Assembly: GCF_002270485.1 (NCBI RefSeq)
Contig: NZ_NQOG01000013.1
Coordinates: forward strand, 1 to 64,000
Length of the DNA: 64,000 bases
DNA from: Anaerostipes hominis (ex Lee et al. 2021)
GTDB taxonomy: Bacteria; Bacillota; Clostridia; Lachnospirales; Lachnospiraceae
Direction: 5' to 3'
Numbering within the stretch: the stretch's first letter is position 1; each line of letters starts with the position of its first letter. Positions 34,502-44,703 of the stretch are shown in pieces. The notes under the pieces are model-generated. The model searched no databases and had not been told where the DNA came from. It worked only from the letters and a program-made list of their open reading frames with translations. A program made the translations under genes and the position numbers.

Positions 34502-34780
34502 CTACTCTTTCTCAATCTCTGCTTTCAATTTTGTTTCTAATTCCGCTTTGTCCATGATATTGTCAAGAATAATAACTCTTGGCAGCTCCTTTACAAAATT
34601 AGCAAGGTCTTTTCCGACAACAAATAAATCTGCCGCTCCTTCTGCAGCATCCGATAAAGATGAATGAGATACCGAAATCCCTGAAGCTCCAAGTTTTTTA
34701 AGTGCTTTTTCCACATTCATACGAACCAGCATGCTGGAACCTAATCCTGAACCACAACAACACATGATTGAATGTACCAT
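34502..34780 (-). CDS. PTS ascorbate-type EIIB
   Basis: 92 residues. The phosphocysteine lies in CCCGSGLGSS (C9 of the C7-C8-C9 run). It pairs with UlaA-like EIIC and the EIIA nearby. Confidence 0.88.
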   Translation of the reverse strand: MVHSIMCCCGSGLGSSMLVRMNVEKALKKLGASGISVSHSSLSDAAEGAADLFVVGKDLANFVKELPRVIILDNIMDKAELETKLKAEIEKE

Positions 34781-34807
34781 AACGATTACCTCCTAAAATA
34801 AATTAGA

Positions 34808-36193
34808 TTATTGTACCTGTTTTTTTGGTGCAACGATATTAAAAATGATTGGAAGCAGGAATAATACGATGCATACTCCAAACAAACCGCCGTCTTTGAT
34901 AAATTTTGTTATATTTCCTAATATAATTCCCAAGATTGAGAAGTCAGCATCTGAAAATGTACAGTTTGCAAAATTTAAAGATCCCATAACTGGCATACAA
35001 ATCGCCGGAAGGAATGTGATCAGCAGCCCGTGCAGAAATGATCCCGCCAAGCAGCCTTTTAATCCGCCTTCTGCATTGGCAAAGACACCAGCAGATGCAC
35101 CGCAAAAGAAGTGAGGAATAACACCAGGTAAAATCAATGCCACCGGAATCAACGCTTTGTTGATCGCTCCAAGTATAAATAATCCTAAAATTCCGCCTAC
35201 AAATGATGTCAGAAAGCCGATCAGCACTGCATTTGGCGCATATGGGAAAATAACCGGACAGTCAATAGCTGGCTTTGCATTTGGTACAAGTTTTTCTGCA
35301 ATACCGCGGAATGCAGGTACGATTTCACCAATGATCAAACGGACACCACTTAAGATAATATATACCCCGCCAGAAAAGCTGAATCCTTTTGTGATTGCCC
35401 ATACCAACCAGTGTGTATTTGTTTCACCCTGGAAGAAAGCCGCGATGGTTGGATCGCTCATTCCATCCCTCACTACAACTGCAACAAATGTAACAATGAT
35501 AAAGAAGATTACCATAGTCAATCCAATCGCAACGGTTGTATCTCTCAAAAATGAGATTCTCTGAGGAAAATTAACCTCCTCTGTTGATTTGCTTTTTCCT
35601 TTAAATAACTTTCCTATCTGTGCCGAAAACCAATACCCTGATCCTCCAAAATGTCCAAATCCCAGCTCACTCGTACCAGTGATTTTTTCCATCGTTGGCT
35701 GGCAAAGTGCCGGAGAGATTACCATGATAAGTCCAAGCATCAGACCTCCGCCAATCCATAATAAAGGCCCGCTTAAGTTTCCTACATTTAAGATAACCGC
35801 GATCATACAAGCCATGTACAGTGTATGATGACCTGTTAAAAATATGTAGTTCAGTCTCGAAAATCTGGCCAGAACAATATTGGCGATCATGCCTAAACAC
35901 ATAATATAAGCGGTATCCTGTGCAAACTCTTTTAAGCCTAATGATACGATCGCTTCATTATTTGGTACAACTCCCTGCATGTTGAATGCATAATTAAAAA
36001 TTGTTCCAAAATCATTCAAAGACCCTGTTTGCAGAAAACTTGATCCAGCTGTCAATACTAGAAATCCAACGATTGTTTTTACTGTACCTTTTACTACATC
36101 CTCGGCCGGCTTCTTTTGCAAAAGCAATCCAAATAAAGAAATGAAACCCACCAAAATTGCTGGTGTTGATAAAATATTAATAATAAAATCCAT
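34808..36193 (-). CDS. ulaA: PTS ascorbate-family EIIC (UlaA-like)
   Basis: 461 residues, polytopic permease of the Ula/Sga family, with the typical GFGHFGGSGYWF around residue 180. It imports L-ascorbate or a related sugar acid, but relatives use other substrates, so ascorbate itself is not proven. No UlaD/E/F-type genes lie here. Only transketolase does, so the downstream route differs from the classical one. Confidence 0.88.
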   Translation of the reverse strand: MDFIINILSTPAILVGFISLFGLLLQKKPAEDVVKGTVKTIVGFLVLTAGSSFLQTGSLNDFGTIFNYAFNMQGVVPNNEAIVSLGLKEFAQDTAYIMCLGMIANIVLARFSRLNYIFLTGHHTLYMACMIAVILNVGNLSGPLLWIGGGLMLGLIMVISPALCQPTMEKITGTSELGFGHFGGSGYWFSAQIGKLFKGKSKSTEEVNFPQRISFLRDTTVAIGLTMVIFFIIVTFVAVVVRDGMSDPTIAAFFQGETNTHWLVWAITKGFSFSGGVYIILSGVRLIIGEIVPAFRGIAEKLVPNAKPAIDCPVIFPYAPNAVLIGFLTSFVGGILGLFILGAINKALIPVALILPGVIPHFFCGASAGVFANAEGGLKGCLAGSFLHGLLITFLPAICMPVMGSLNFANCTFSDADFSILGIILGNITKFIKDGGLFGVCIVLFLLPIIFNIVAPKKQVQ

Positions 36194-36229
36194 TTTAAAT
36201 CCTCCTATATTTATGAGATGTCTGATATC

Positions 36230-36688
36230 CTATTTGTCTTCAGTTGCGTGAATGAACAAATCATATATTTCATTTTCTGTTCTGGCATTCAATATATTCT
36301 GCACACTGTCCTGCTCAGAAAATAATTGCGACATTGCCTGAAGGATTTCCATATGAGAGTCTGAATCTGTCGCTGCAAGAGTCACCATAACTCTTACATT
36401 GTATCCATCCTCTTTAAATTTGATTGGTTCTTCTAACAATGTAATTGCAATCTGCCGTTTTAGTACTCCCTGATCTGTACTTCCATGAACCAATGCTAGA
36501 TTCTCGCACAGTACATAATAAGGTCCTAATTTTTCAGTGTTCTTAATGATCTCATCAATATATCTTGCTTCACAATACCCACCGTTTACTAATGGCTGCA
36601 CTGCTACATGGATTGCTTCCCTCCAATCTTTTACTTTCGATATAATCTGGATATTTTCCTTTTTTAGCATGTTATATATTTCTTTCAT
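36230..36688 (-). CDS. PTS ascorbate-type EIIA
   Basis: 152 residues with H68 in LALVHGSTDQGV, the phosphoacceptor position of the EIIA-2/UlaC family. It overlaps the regulator stop by four bases. Its sequence resembles the EIIA domain at the C-terminus of that regulator, so the two are probably duplicates. Confidence 0.88.
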   Translation of the reverse strand: MKEIYNMLKKENIQIISKVKDWREAIHVAVQPLVNGGYCEARYIDEIIKNTEKLGPYYVLCENLALVHGSTDQGVLKRQIAITLLEEPIKFKEDGYNVRVMVTLAATDSDSHMEILQAMSQLFSEQDSVQNILNARTENEIYDLFIHATEDK

Positions 36689-38736
36689 GTCTCCTCCTGT
36701 ACAATTTTACAGATGGTATTTCTTATACCCTTGGCACTTTTCAGCTTCCAAATCTTTTCTGCATTTTCGGGTACTTCAAAAATCGTCATAATGTCGTTTA
36801 ACATTCGGATATGCGTTACCTGATCTTCTGCACATAAAGTCAAAATAATCTTTGCTTTTCGTTCCTGTCCATCCAACGTATGGAATAATACTGGCTGCTT
36901 AAATATAGTAAATGATATCCCCAAATGTTTTGAACCATCTTCAATATCTGAATGTGCAAGAAAAACAGAGTCTGTAATAAACATATATGGTCCATACTGC
37001 CTTGTTTTATCCACAATACTTTCTAAGTAAGAGGGAAGAATATAACCATCATTGATTAATTTTTCTCCTGACATTCTGACAGCTTCTACCCAACCCATTT
37101 TTTCCTCAACGATGCGGATAAAAGGCTCCTCCAACATCTGGCAGATTCCTTTGTGTTGATTTCCCTTTTTTACATATGTCTTAATTGCCGTATTGGAAAA
37201 ATAATCTGTTAATTCTGTTTTAAATTTGCGCAGATTGTCCTGTGTCATATACTTTGCTGCAAGTCCTGCAATAAAGGAAATATCAGCACTGTTTCTGTTC
37301 TCTATCCGCATACATTTTTTTAAGATTAAAATCCTATCATTGTCTGTCAAAATCGGATGAACCAGGATAAGATTCTTTTCTTCGGGAATTGCAATCGTGG
37401 AAATTACAACATTATAATTATGCTCTTTGTGATAATTTTTCATTGAGATAATATCAACTGCATGGGCATTTGGAACTAAAGTGTGGATTTCTCCGCATAA
37501 CATATTGGCTGTACTTAATCCGTTTGGGCAGACAACCAAGACCCTTAATTTCCGTTTTTTTTGCTGCCCTGAGTTAATAAATGCTCCAAAATGCAATGTT
37601 ATGTACGCAATCTCTCCCTCAGGAATAGGAACACCAATTTCACTTTCCAAATCTTTGCAGGCTCTGCTTGAGACCTCAAACAGATCACCATACTCATTTT
37701 TAATATCATGCAGCAGAGGATTTCCCAGTTGTATTCCATACCGGTAACGGTACAACGAAGTCTTTAAGTGGGCCGCTATTGCTTCGACCAATTCCTCTTC
37801 TCTTGTAAATTCAATACCCGCAAGTCTTGAAAACGCCTTAACTAAAATCTTTGAAAGCCGCTGATACTCCTGTCCGCTTTCTTCATTTCTGAAATTGACA
37901 GAAATATTCTGCGTTCTGGATCCAAGCAGATGTAATGCAAGATATAACTGTTCACTTTCCTCAAAATCAGTAAATTGTTTTGATACAATTTCATACTCTA
38001 TGCTATGCATAATTTCCAGTTTTTCATTTTCTGTAAATTCAACGATATCGGTTCGGTTTTCAATGGTTGAAAAAAAAACTGCTATGGAATATAACGTTCC
38101 TGCAACATACTGGGTATCCAGTGCATCTTCAATGTCTTTTAACTTATCCAGAATCTGTTGTACTTTGTCTGGAGCATCTAATGGAAGAATTCTTTTTTTA
38201 TAAAAGTCTGCAATGGAGTTAAAATATAAGAAATAAATGCTCCGTTTTCGTACTAAATCTCCTGTAATGTGATAACCTTCTCCATTTTCATAGGTCAGGA
38301 GAAGCTGATATTTAGAGATTTCTTTAGTCGCTTCCTTTATGTCATTAATGATTGTATTTCTGCTTACCTGACAAAGTTCCATAAAATCATCGATATGAAG
38401 ATTTCGGTTTCTCTGCAATATAGAACAAATAATAATTTTTTTTCTTTCCACCGGTGAAAATATGTAAGGAAGTTTGGGTGAGATCTCTCTTAATCTTGTA
38501 CGGATTAATCCTTTTTTCTGCTCATCAATCAAGATTCCTTTTTTTCTTTCAATTTCTAGTGGAGCTATCCCTTGGGTTTCCATCCACTCACTTATTTTTC
38601 GTATATCATAATAAGCACTTCGTTTAGAAATTTCTTTTTCTTCTGCAATTTGCTGTACTGTGATATATTCATCTCTGTACAATAAATACTCCAGTATTTC
38701 ATAGCATCTTACATCTAAGTTATACGAGATTGACAT
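36685..38736 (-). CDS. PRD-containing activator of the ascorbate-type PTS
   Basis: 683 residues from ATG 38736, which has AAGGAGGTATAAA before it. The open frame to 38760 has no such site. Domains: HTH (about 5-150), two PRDs (about 185-395, with SLYRYRYGIQLGNPL in PRD2), EIIB (LRVLVVCPNGLSTAN) and a C-terminal EIIA (FLAHSDIEDG). It controls the PTS that lies right downstream. Confidence 0.88.
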   Translation of the reverse strand: MSISYNLDVRCYEILEYLLYRDEYITVQQIAEEKEISKRSAYYDIRKISEWMETQGIAPLEIERKKGILIDEQKKGLIRTRLREISPKLPYIFSPVERKKIIICSILQRNRNLHIDDFMELCQVSRNTIINDIKEATKEISKYQLLLTYENGEGYHITGDLVRKRSIYFLYFNSIADFYKKRILPLDAPDKVQQILDKLKDIEDALDTQYVAGTLYSIAVFFSTIENRTDIVEFTENEKLEIMHSIEYEIVSKQFTDFEESEQLYLALHLLGSRTQNISVNFRNEESGQEYQRLSKILVKAFSRLAGIEFTREEELVEAIAAHLKTSLYRYRYGIQLGNPLLHDIKNEYGDLFEVSSRACKDLESEIGVPIPEGEIAYITLHFGAFINSGQQKKRKLRVLVVCPNGLSTANMLCGEIHTLVPNAHAVDIISMKNYHKEHNYNVVISTIAIPEEKNLILVHPILTDNDRILILKKCMRIENRNSADISFIAGLAAKYMTQDNLRKFKTELTDYFSNTAIKTYVKKGNQHKGICQMLEEPFIRIVEEKMGWVEAVRMSGEKLINDGYILPSYLESIVDKTRQYGPYMFITDSVFLAHSDIEDGSKHLGISFTIFKQPVLFHTLDGQERKAKIILTLCAEDQVTHIRMLNDIMTIFEVPENAEKIWKLKSAKGIRNTICKIVQEET

Positions 38737-38795
38737 TTTATACCTCCTTGCATCTTCCATGCTTTAAGATTAACTAATGAAAATACACTCGTAAA

Positions 38796-38865
38796 GTCCA
38801 AGAAATGTTCAATTTCTTTCTACAGAAATGCAAAATTTGCACAGTCCAAAAAATGTTTACTTTCT
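38796..38865. promoter_or_regulatory. Tandem 22-bp direct repeats upstream of the PRD regulator
   Basis: Copies at 38796-38817 and 38844-38865 (GTCCAA-rAAATGTTy-mTTTCT), identical at 19 of 22 positions, start to start 48 bases. The proximal copy touches a minus-strand TTGGAC that could be a -35. They look like activator sites. Confidence 0.6.
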
Positions 38866-38958
38866 AATATTTTTTGTGCAGACTTTTATATTCTAAAAGC
38901 CAGAGGTTCATACCTATCAGAACAGAAACAGGACGGCAAATGCTTTTCTAATAAACAA

Positions 38959-38980
38959 AAAAAGCAGCCTTTTCGGCTGC
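38959..38980 (-). terminator. Terminator after the methyltransferase gene
   Basis: GCAGCC-TTTTC-GGCTGC stem, minus-strand tail TTTTTTTG. It ends the helicase-methyltransferase transcript. Confidence 0.8.
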
Positions 38981-39027
38981 ATATATAGATATCTTTACAT
39001 TTCAATTTCAATCTCTTCTCTAACTGC

Positions 39028-39642
39028 TCATTCACCCCCCAAAACATAACCTTCTCTCCTCTTCAAAATCATATTCAGCCATATTTCTTCATCTCTCCCC
39101 GGTCTTACATCAGACGTAATCCATGTTTCCTCAACAATAAAAACTCCTGTATCATCTACCAATCTGTGCAATCGCTCCTCATTCAAGTCCGTAAAATATC
39201 TTCCATTCCGCTCTCCCTCGAAATGTCCATATTTAAATGAAGCATATACAATCCCTTGATGTCTTAATGCCTTTGCCATTTTAGGAAAAACTTCCTTAAG
39301 CTCATTTACCGACAAGTGAAGAATAGAGGAACAGGCCCAAATTCCATCATACCTATCTTCCTCATCCAGTTCATGAAAGTACCTGTGCTTCACCTCAATT
39401 CCTGTAAAATCCGAAGCCATCCTGCACAGTTCCTCTGATCCGTCCAGCGCCTCCACTTGATAACCCTGACTCATAAAATACTTAGTATCACGCCCGGAGC
39501 CGCAGCCAAAGTCAAGCATCAATGCACCTTTCGGAAGCCTCTCACAAAAACGCTTCTGATTATATTCCATGTTGGCTCCAACTGTATTGGAGACAAATTC
39601 TTTGGCATTTTCGTTGTAATACCTGATTGTTTTAGTGTGCAT
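39028..39642 (-). CDS. SAM-dependent class I methyltransferase
   Basis: 204 residues. Motif I LDFGCGSGRDTKYF lies at about 43-56, then ALDGSEELC, typical of class I methyltransferases that act on small molecules. The substrate is unknown. It follows the SNF2-like helicase by 21 bases on the same strand, so co-transcription is likely, but a functional link is unproven. Confidence 0.82.
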   Translation of the reverse strand: MHTKTIRYYNENAKEFVSNTVGANMEYNQKRFCERLPKGALMLDFGCGSGRDTKYFMSQGYQVEALDGSEELCRMASDFTGIEVKHRYFHELDEEDRYDGIWACSSILHLSVNELKEVFPKMAKALRHQGIVYASFKYGHFEGERNGRYFTDLNEERLHRLVDDTGVFIVEETWITSDVRPGRDEEIWLNMILKRREGYVLGGE

Positions 39643-39663
39643 AAATCCTCAGCCTTTATCTAT

Positions 39664-42600
39664 TTACTTCAATAATTCCTTCAGTTCTTCTCTGGTAAAG
39701 CTTGCGCTTCCCATTCCTTCTCCGCCCAAAATCTGCTCTGCCAATTCTTTTTTCTTTTCCTGGAGCTTCACAATGTTGTCTTCAATGGTTCCCTCAATGA
39801 TCAGGCGATAGACCATAACCACATGTTCCTGTCCGATCCGGTGTGCCCTGTCTGTGGCCTGATTCTGTACGGCCAGGTTCCACCACGGGTCATAATGAAT
39901 CACGATATCCGCGGAAGTCAAATTTAACCCGGTACCCCCTGCCTTTAGGGAAATGCAGAAAACCGAAGTATCGTCATGATTAAAGTCTTCCACCATCTGG
40001 GCCCGTTTTTCTTTGTTTACCGATCCGGTAAGCGTATAAAACGAGATTTTTTCAGCTTTCAACCGCTCTTCCAATATAGAAAGCATGGATGTAAACTGAG
40101 AAAAAAGGAGAATCTTATGCCCTCCGCTGACTGCATTCTTTATAAGATCAATACACAGATCGGATTTTGCAGACCCTCCTGTATAACCTTCAAAAACCAG
40201 CTCGGGGCTGCAGCAAAGCTGTCTTAACCGGGTAAGCTCCGAGAGTATCTGGAGCTTAGAGCTTTTAAATTCTTCTTCCGACTGCTTATCGAGCATCAAC
40301 CGCATCCGTTTTACATAGGCATCATAAAGCTTCTGCTGCTCCCCTTCCATCCTGGCATAATAATTTTTTTCCAGTTTGTTGGGCAGATCTTTTAACACAT
40401 CCTTTTTTAAGCGCCGCAGCACAAAGGGCCTGATCATCTTTTGAAGACGCTTTATCTCATTCTCACTGTTATCCTGTACGATTGGAAGCTCCAACTCTTC
40501 ACGAAACCTCTGATAAGAATATAAAAATCCCGGCATGAGATAATCAAAAATACTCCAAAGTTCACTCAAGCGGTTTTCCACTGGAGTTCCTGTAAGAGCC
40601 AGCTTAAACCCTGCATTCACCATCTTGACTGCTTTGGCTGCCTGGGTATTATGATTCTTAATATACTGTGCCTCGTCAATGATCTGGTTGCTGAAAGTCA
40701 TATTTTCATAGAGGTCAATATCCCGCTTCAAGAGATCATAGGAAGTGACGAGGATATCCCGGCTGCCTGCATGTTTGATGATAGACTTTCTGTCTCCGGC
40801 CTTTCCCACAACCATCTGGACCGGAAGGTCCGGAGCAAACTTTCGGATCTCGCTCTGCCAGTTAAATACCAGCGATGCAGGGGCCACGATCAGACTTGGA
40901 CTGTTTCCTTCTTCCTCCAGGTATTCAGATAACAGAAATACAATCACTTGAAGTGTTTTCCCAAGCCCCATGTCGTCTGCCAGGATTCCGCCGAAACCAT
41001 TGTATTTTAAAGTCTTGATCCACAAAAATCCTCTTTTTTGATATTCTCTCAGGATAAGTTCCATTTTGGCAGGGATTTCAAAATCATTGTCCTCCACCGT
41101 TTTCATATTCCGTATCAGGGCCTTAAACTCTTTATCCTTGTGGGCGGAAACCGACTGCCATTCTTTCAGCTCCTCGTCCAGATAAAGGGCGTGGTATTTC
41201 GGAAGGATCACCTGCTCCTGTTCCAGCTGCTTTTTCGTCAGGTGAAGCCCTTCTTTCATTTCCAGCAGGGCATTAATCCCCTCCCCTTCCATATTCACGA
41301 AACCACCGCTCTTTAAACGATAAAATTTCTTTTTCCGATTGTATTTTGATAAGATCTCCAAAAGCTCTTTTCTCGGCATATCTCCCGCGGTCATCTTTAA
41401 CTCCAGCAGATCGCCGGAAAGAGATACTCCCACAGCCACTTTCGGCGCCGGGGCAATGTTGATTTTCTTCAGGGCGTCGGAAATATATACTTCTGCAAAC
41501 TGCTGCATGGCAGGAATCCCGTAGACCAGCAATTCATAAAGCATCTCCTCATCATTGGCCAGGACCATGGTTTTTTCATCTTCATCATAGGCATTACAGT
41601 AACGGGAAACGATCCTGGCGGCTTCTGCTTCTTTTTTCAGATCCCGGCCCCCTGTTTTCTGGTTCTTTTCAAAAACATGGTATTTCTGTTCTCCGTACAC
41701 CGCATCCAGCTTACATGTAATAAAATCTTTTTGAGGTGCATCCAGATATACTTCAAATGTGGCCGGCACTACCCCATAGTCCTTCTCGTCAAAGCTCTCT
41801 CTTGTGCAGTCAAAATACTTTTCCAGCACGGGCAGGGCTTCTCTGCAAAACACAGGCACATCTGCCGTTTCTATAAAAACCTTCCGCTGCGGCAGATTTG
41901 CCATACAGGACAAAAAATCATTGATAGGCTCCAAAAACGCTCTGCTTACTTTGTAGATCTTTCCTTTGCAAAAATAAATATTGTGTTTGATGCCCTGGAA
42001 TCCGAACAAATAGTTGACCTCTACGTCAATTCCCTGTTCCTGACCTGTAATCTTCATGGTCCTGCACAGTGAATCCTTTGTCACATGCCAGAGTTTCTCC
42101 GGCATCCTGCTGATTTCCGCCGAAAACTCCCGGTCTCCCACTGCTTCTAAAAACAATTCCAGATCCCCTGTTGTCAAAGGGGCTTTTCTTAATTTCATTG
42201 TGGAATCTGTATATGAATACCCATAATAAGAAATCTGCATATACTTAATCCGGTTCTGAGCAGTCCACGACTGTATAAATTCAGCCAGTTTTCTTGATTC
42301 ACCGTCAAACACTTCCATATCATGAATAAATTCCAGTTTCTGCCCATAAGCGAATTTCTGTTTATTCTGTAAAGCATCTGCAAAGGCAAAGACATCTTTT
42401 AATACATACATATAAGACGTTCCGATCTTAAACTCCAAATAGATTTCGTTGTCCGTGCATGTTAAAAATGGTTCCAGATGCACTTTTCCATAAATATCTT
42501 CCTGGACGATGGGCAGGGTGCTTTTGAGCTGCTGCTGTGAAAGAAATGCCTTCATAGCCGGAGTCGTCTTTGGTTTCCATCCATCACCGGCCATAAGTTT

Positions 42601-42978
42601 ATTCTTCATGTCTTTCATTATCTGAAGCTTTGCAAGGCTTTCTTCTTTCCTCTGTTCATACTGCCAGACAGCTTCCTGTGTTTCTAAGTAATCTGCATAT
42701 TCAAACAAGACAGCTACACAGTGCTTGCATAATCCCTCATATTCTCTGAACGCCGGACATGTGCAGTACGCATTTTCCAGCCACCCTTCTTCCATATTAT
42801 ATTCCAAATCGACTTCATACATATTTCTGCCGCTGCCCTGTACGGCGGCGTATATATAATCAATTTGGCCGTCTTCCTCCACGGAATATTCCAGAACAGC
42901 GTCTGAACGATACAGGTTTCTTCCTCTTTTATAAGAATTTTGATCTGCCAACGCACGTATTTCTGATTGATCCAACAT
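39664..42978 (-). CDS. SNF2-family DNA translocase with SWIM zinc finger
   Basis: 1104 residues. The N-terminal SWIM zinc finger has C72, C74, C84 and H86. A large middle region precedes the SNF2 ATPase core: Walker A DDMGLGKTLQ, motif II IIDEAQ, and a C-terminal helicase domain with QATDRAHRIGQ. It moves along double-stranded DNA or remodels protein-DNA complexes. It is common in Clostridia and complete here. The start at 42978 was the longest consistent with the family. Confidence 0.9.
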   Translation of the reverse strand: MLDQSEIRALADQNSYKRGRNLYRSDAVLEYSVEEDGQIDYIYAAVQGSGRNMYEVDLEYNMEEGWLENAYCTCPAFREYEGLCKHCVAVLFEYADYLETQEAVWQYEQRKEESLAKLQIMKDMKNKLMAGDGWKPKTTPAMKAFLSQQQLKSTLPIVQEDIYGKVHLEPFLTCTDNEIYLEFKIGTSYMYVLKDVFAFADALQNKQKFAYGQKLEFIHDMEVFDGESRKLAEFIQSWTAQNRIKYMQISYYGYSYTDSTMKLRKAPLTTGDLELFLEAVGDREFSAEISRMPEKLWHVTKDSLCRTMKITGQEQGIDVEVNYLFGFQGIKHNIYFCKGKIYKVSRAFLEPINDFLSCMANLPQRKVFIETADVPVFCREALPVLEKYFDCTRESFDEKDYGVVPATFEVYLDAPQKDFITCKLDAVYGEQKYHVFEKNQKTGGRDLKKEAEAARIVSRYCNAYDEDEKTMVLANDEEMLYELLVYGIPAMQQFAEVYISDALKKINIAPAPKVAVGVSLSGDLLELKMTAGDMPRKELLEILSKYNRKKKFYRLKSGGFVNMEGEGINALLEMKEGLHLTKKQLEQEQVILPKYHALYLDEELKEWQSVSAHKDKEFKALIRNMKTVEDNDFEIPAKMELILREYQKRGFLWIKTLKYNGFGGILADDMGLGKTLQVIVFLLSEYLEEEGNSPSLIVAPASLVFNWQSEIRKFAPDLPVQMVVGKAGDRKSIIKHAGSRDILVTSYDLLKRDIDLYENMTFSNQIIDEAQYIKNHNTQAAKAVKMVNAGFKLALTGTPVENRLSELWSIFDYLMPGFLYSYQRFREELELPIVQDNSENEIKRLQKMIRPFVLRRLKKDVLKDLPNKLEKNYYARMEGEQQKLYDAYVKRMRLMLDKQSEEEFKSSKLQILSELTRLRQLCCSPELVFEGYTGGSAKSDLCIDLIKNAVSGGHKILLFSQFTSMLSILEERLKAEKISFYTLTGSVNKEKRAQMVEDFNHDDTSVFCISLKAGGTGLNLTSADIVIHYDPWWNLAVQNQATDRAHRIGQEHVVMVYRLIIEGTIEDNIVKLQEKKKELAEQILGGEGMGSASFTREELKELLK

Positions 42979-43127
42979 CTTACCGCAACCGCCCTTCCCT
43001 TTTATACAAAAAATGCAAAATGACTCTCAAATTTATTATATGTCATAAGATATTTCCAATCAAATAAAAGTTCCCAAAGACAGACACTCTTTGAGAACTT
43101 TTGACCTCACCCTATGAAATTTCTGTA

Positions 43128-43615
43128 TTATACTATTGGTAGCTTATGATTTTCTTTGATCACAGAGAGAGCCTCCTCATCCGCAAATATGGCAGTATGA
43201 GGATGAAGTTTAAGGATTGATGCCGGGACTCTCGGCGTAATTTCACGCAGTGGGTATCAGAAATAAAGGCATCCCCCGGCTCATTGAAACCGATATGTCC
43301 ATTAGCACCCAGCCCAAGAAGCTGAAGATCAATCCTTCCCTTTTCTGCGATGATCTCCTCATACTCACGGCATGCTTTATCAGAATCCTCTTCTGCCCCG
43401 AGTCCTTTATATTCATCCAGATTAATGGTGGTGAGCCCTGAAAAATCAAGCTGTCCCTTCTGATGCCATTCCACCAGCCGGTCATAAACTCCGATCGGTG
43501 TAGACCCCGTTGACAGTCCGAGAACTGCCCTGGGATTCATTCTTATTTCGGAAGCAATGATCTCTGCCGCTTTTTGACAAATTTCTTTATAATCTTTTCC
43601 TTGATAAATTGTCAT
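43128..43615 (-). pseudogene. nagB: Glucosamine-6-phosphate deaminase with internal deletion and frameshift
   Basis: The first 140 or so residues are good NagB (LGLSTGSTPIGVYDRL, NLDEYKGL, GLGANGHIGFNEPGD). They then jump after DTHCVKL. In another frame from about 43235 the true C-terminus continues (ITPRVPASILKLHPHTAIFA ... ENHKLPIV, stop 43128-43130). Roughly 60 residues are missing and the frame is shifted, so the enzyme should be dead. It is last in the mannose-family PTS operon. Confidence 0.82.
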
Positions 43616-43633
43616 AAGATAAACTTCTGTGTT

Positions 43634-44656
43634 TTAATCTCTTTTAACCTGAACTTTCTGTCCTGTCTTCAGGCTTTCGTGTACAGCCTCCGCTACCAAT
43701 TCCGCCTGCAGCCCGTCATTACCGTCTGCAATGAAAGGAATATCTTTTTGCAGACAATAGATGAAGTCGTTAATCGGCTCAATCCCAAATCCGCTCGGCC
43801 TGCCGCAGTTATTTAAGATAAAATAAGAGTTGGGCGTGCGCTGTTTCTCATGGTCAAACATTTCCACACCGCGGTTCTGTGAATCAATTCGGAACATAGC
43901 ATTTTCACAGAGGATCTGTGTCCTTCCGTCATTGTTTTTTGCAAATCCTTTCGGAAGAATCCAGGAATTTTCCACTGTCCAGTAACATCCGTTTTCCATC
44001 TTTAATGTGGCTTGGATCGAATCATACGTATCAATCCCTTTTGATTTTAAGACCTTTTTTGTCCCCACGGCGGATACTTCTTCTACTTCGCATCCCATGT
44101 ACCAGCGGATCTGATCATAGCAGTGAGTGCCGAGGAAATGGACCGGACTCGATTTGTCCGCCCAGCCAAACCATTCCGTCGGGACGTCGATGATGTCGTC
44201 CATATTCATATACCCGCGGACAGGAGCTCCTGTTTCCGCTTTCTGCAGTTCATTTCTAACATTGATCGCCGCCGGGTCCCATCTCTTATGATAATCCACC
44301 GCAACACGCACCTTATACTTTTCGGCTTCTGCAATAATTTTTTTCGCGTCCTCTGAAGTCGTAGCCAAAGGTTTTTCCACTAGGATTGGTTTCCCATGGC
44401 GGATAGCCGCCAACGCCGGCTCCATATGAAAGGCATCGGGGGTCGCAATAGACACCGCATCGATTTCTTCTTTATCCAGCATTTCATTGACATCATTGTA
44501 GGTCTTGACCTCATACTGTTTGGCTATTTTATCCGTGATTTCTTTATTCAGATCACACACCGCCACAAGATTTGTATTCGGATTCCATGTATAGGCATTC
44601 ACATGATTAATTCCATATATTCCGGCTCCCACAACGGCTACATTCATAACTTTCAT
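43634..44656 (-). CDS. Gfo/Idh/MocA-family oxidoreductase
   Basis: 340 residues. The N-terminal Rossmann loop VGAGIYGINH is at 9-18 and the EKPLATT motif at about 94-100, then a C-terminal alpha/beta domain. Such enzymes oxidise or reduce sugars and their phosphates with NAD(P). In a mannose-family PTS operon next to a former nagB, an amino-sugar or modified-sugar phosphate is the likely substrate. Confidence 0.85.
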   Translation of the reverse strand: MKVMNVAVVGAGIYGINHVNAYTWNPNTNLVAVCDLNKEITDKIAKQYEVKTYNDVNEMLDKEEIDAVSIATPDAFHMEPALAAIRHGKPILVEKPLATTSEDAKKIIAEAEKYKVRVAVDYHKRWDPAAINVRNELQKAETGAPVRGYMNMDDIIDVPTEWFGWADKSSPVHFLGTHCYDQIRWYMGCEVEEVSAVGTKKVLKSKGIDTYDSIQATLKMENGCYWTVENSWILPKGFAKNNDGRTQILCENAMFRIDSQNRGVEMFDHEKQRTPNSYFILNNCGRPSGFGIEPINDFIYCLQKDIPFIADGNDGLQAELVAEAVHESLKTGQKVQVKRD

Positions 44657-44703
44657 CTTTATAATCTCCTTTGATTTTTTTCAGCTTATTTATATAGCTT
44701 TAT

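Noticed and set aside
43250-43441. Small plus-strand frame over nagB
   Set aside because: Shadow of the clear, though broken, NagB reading on the other strand.
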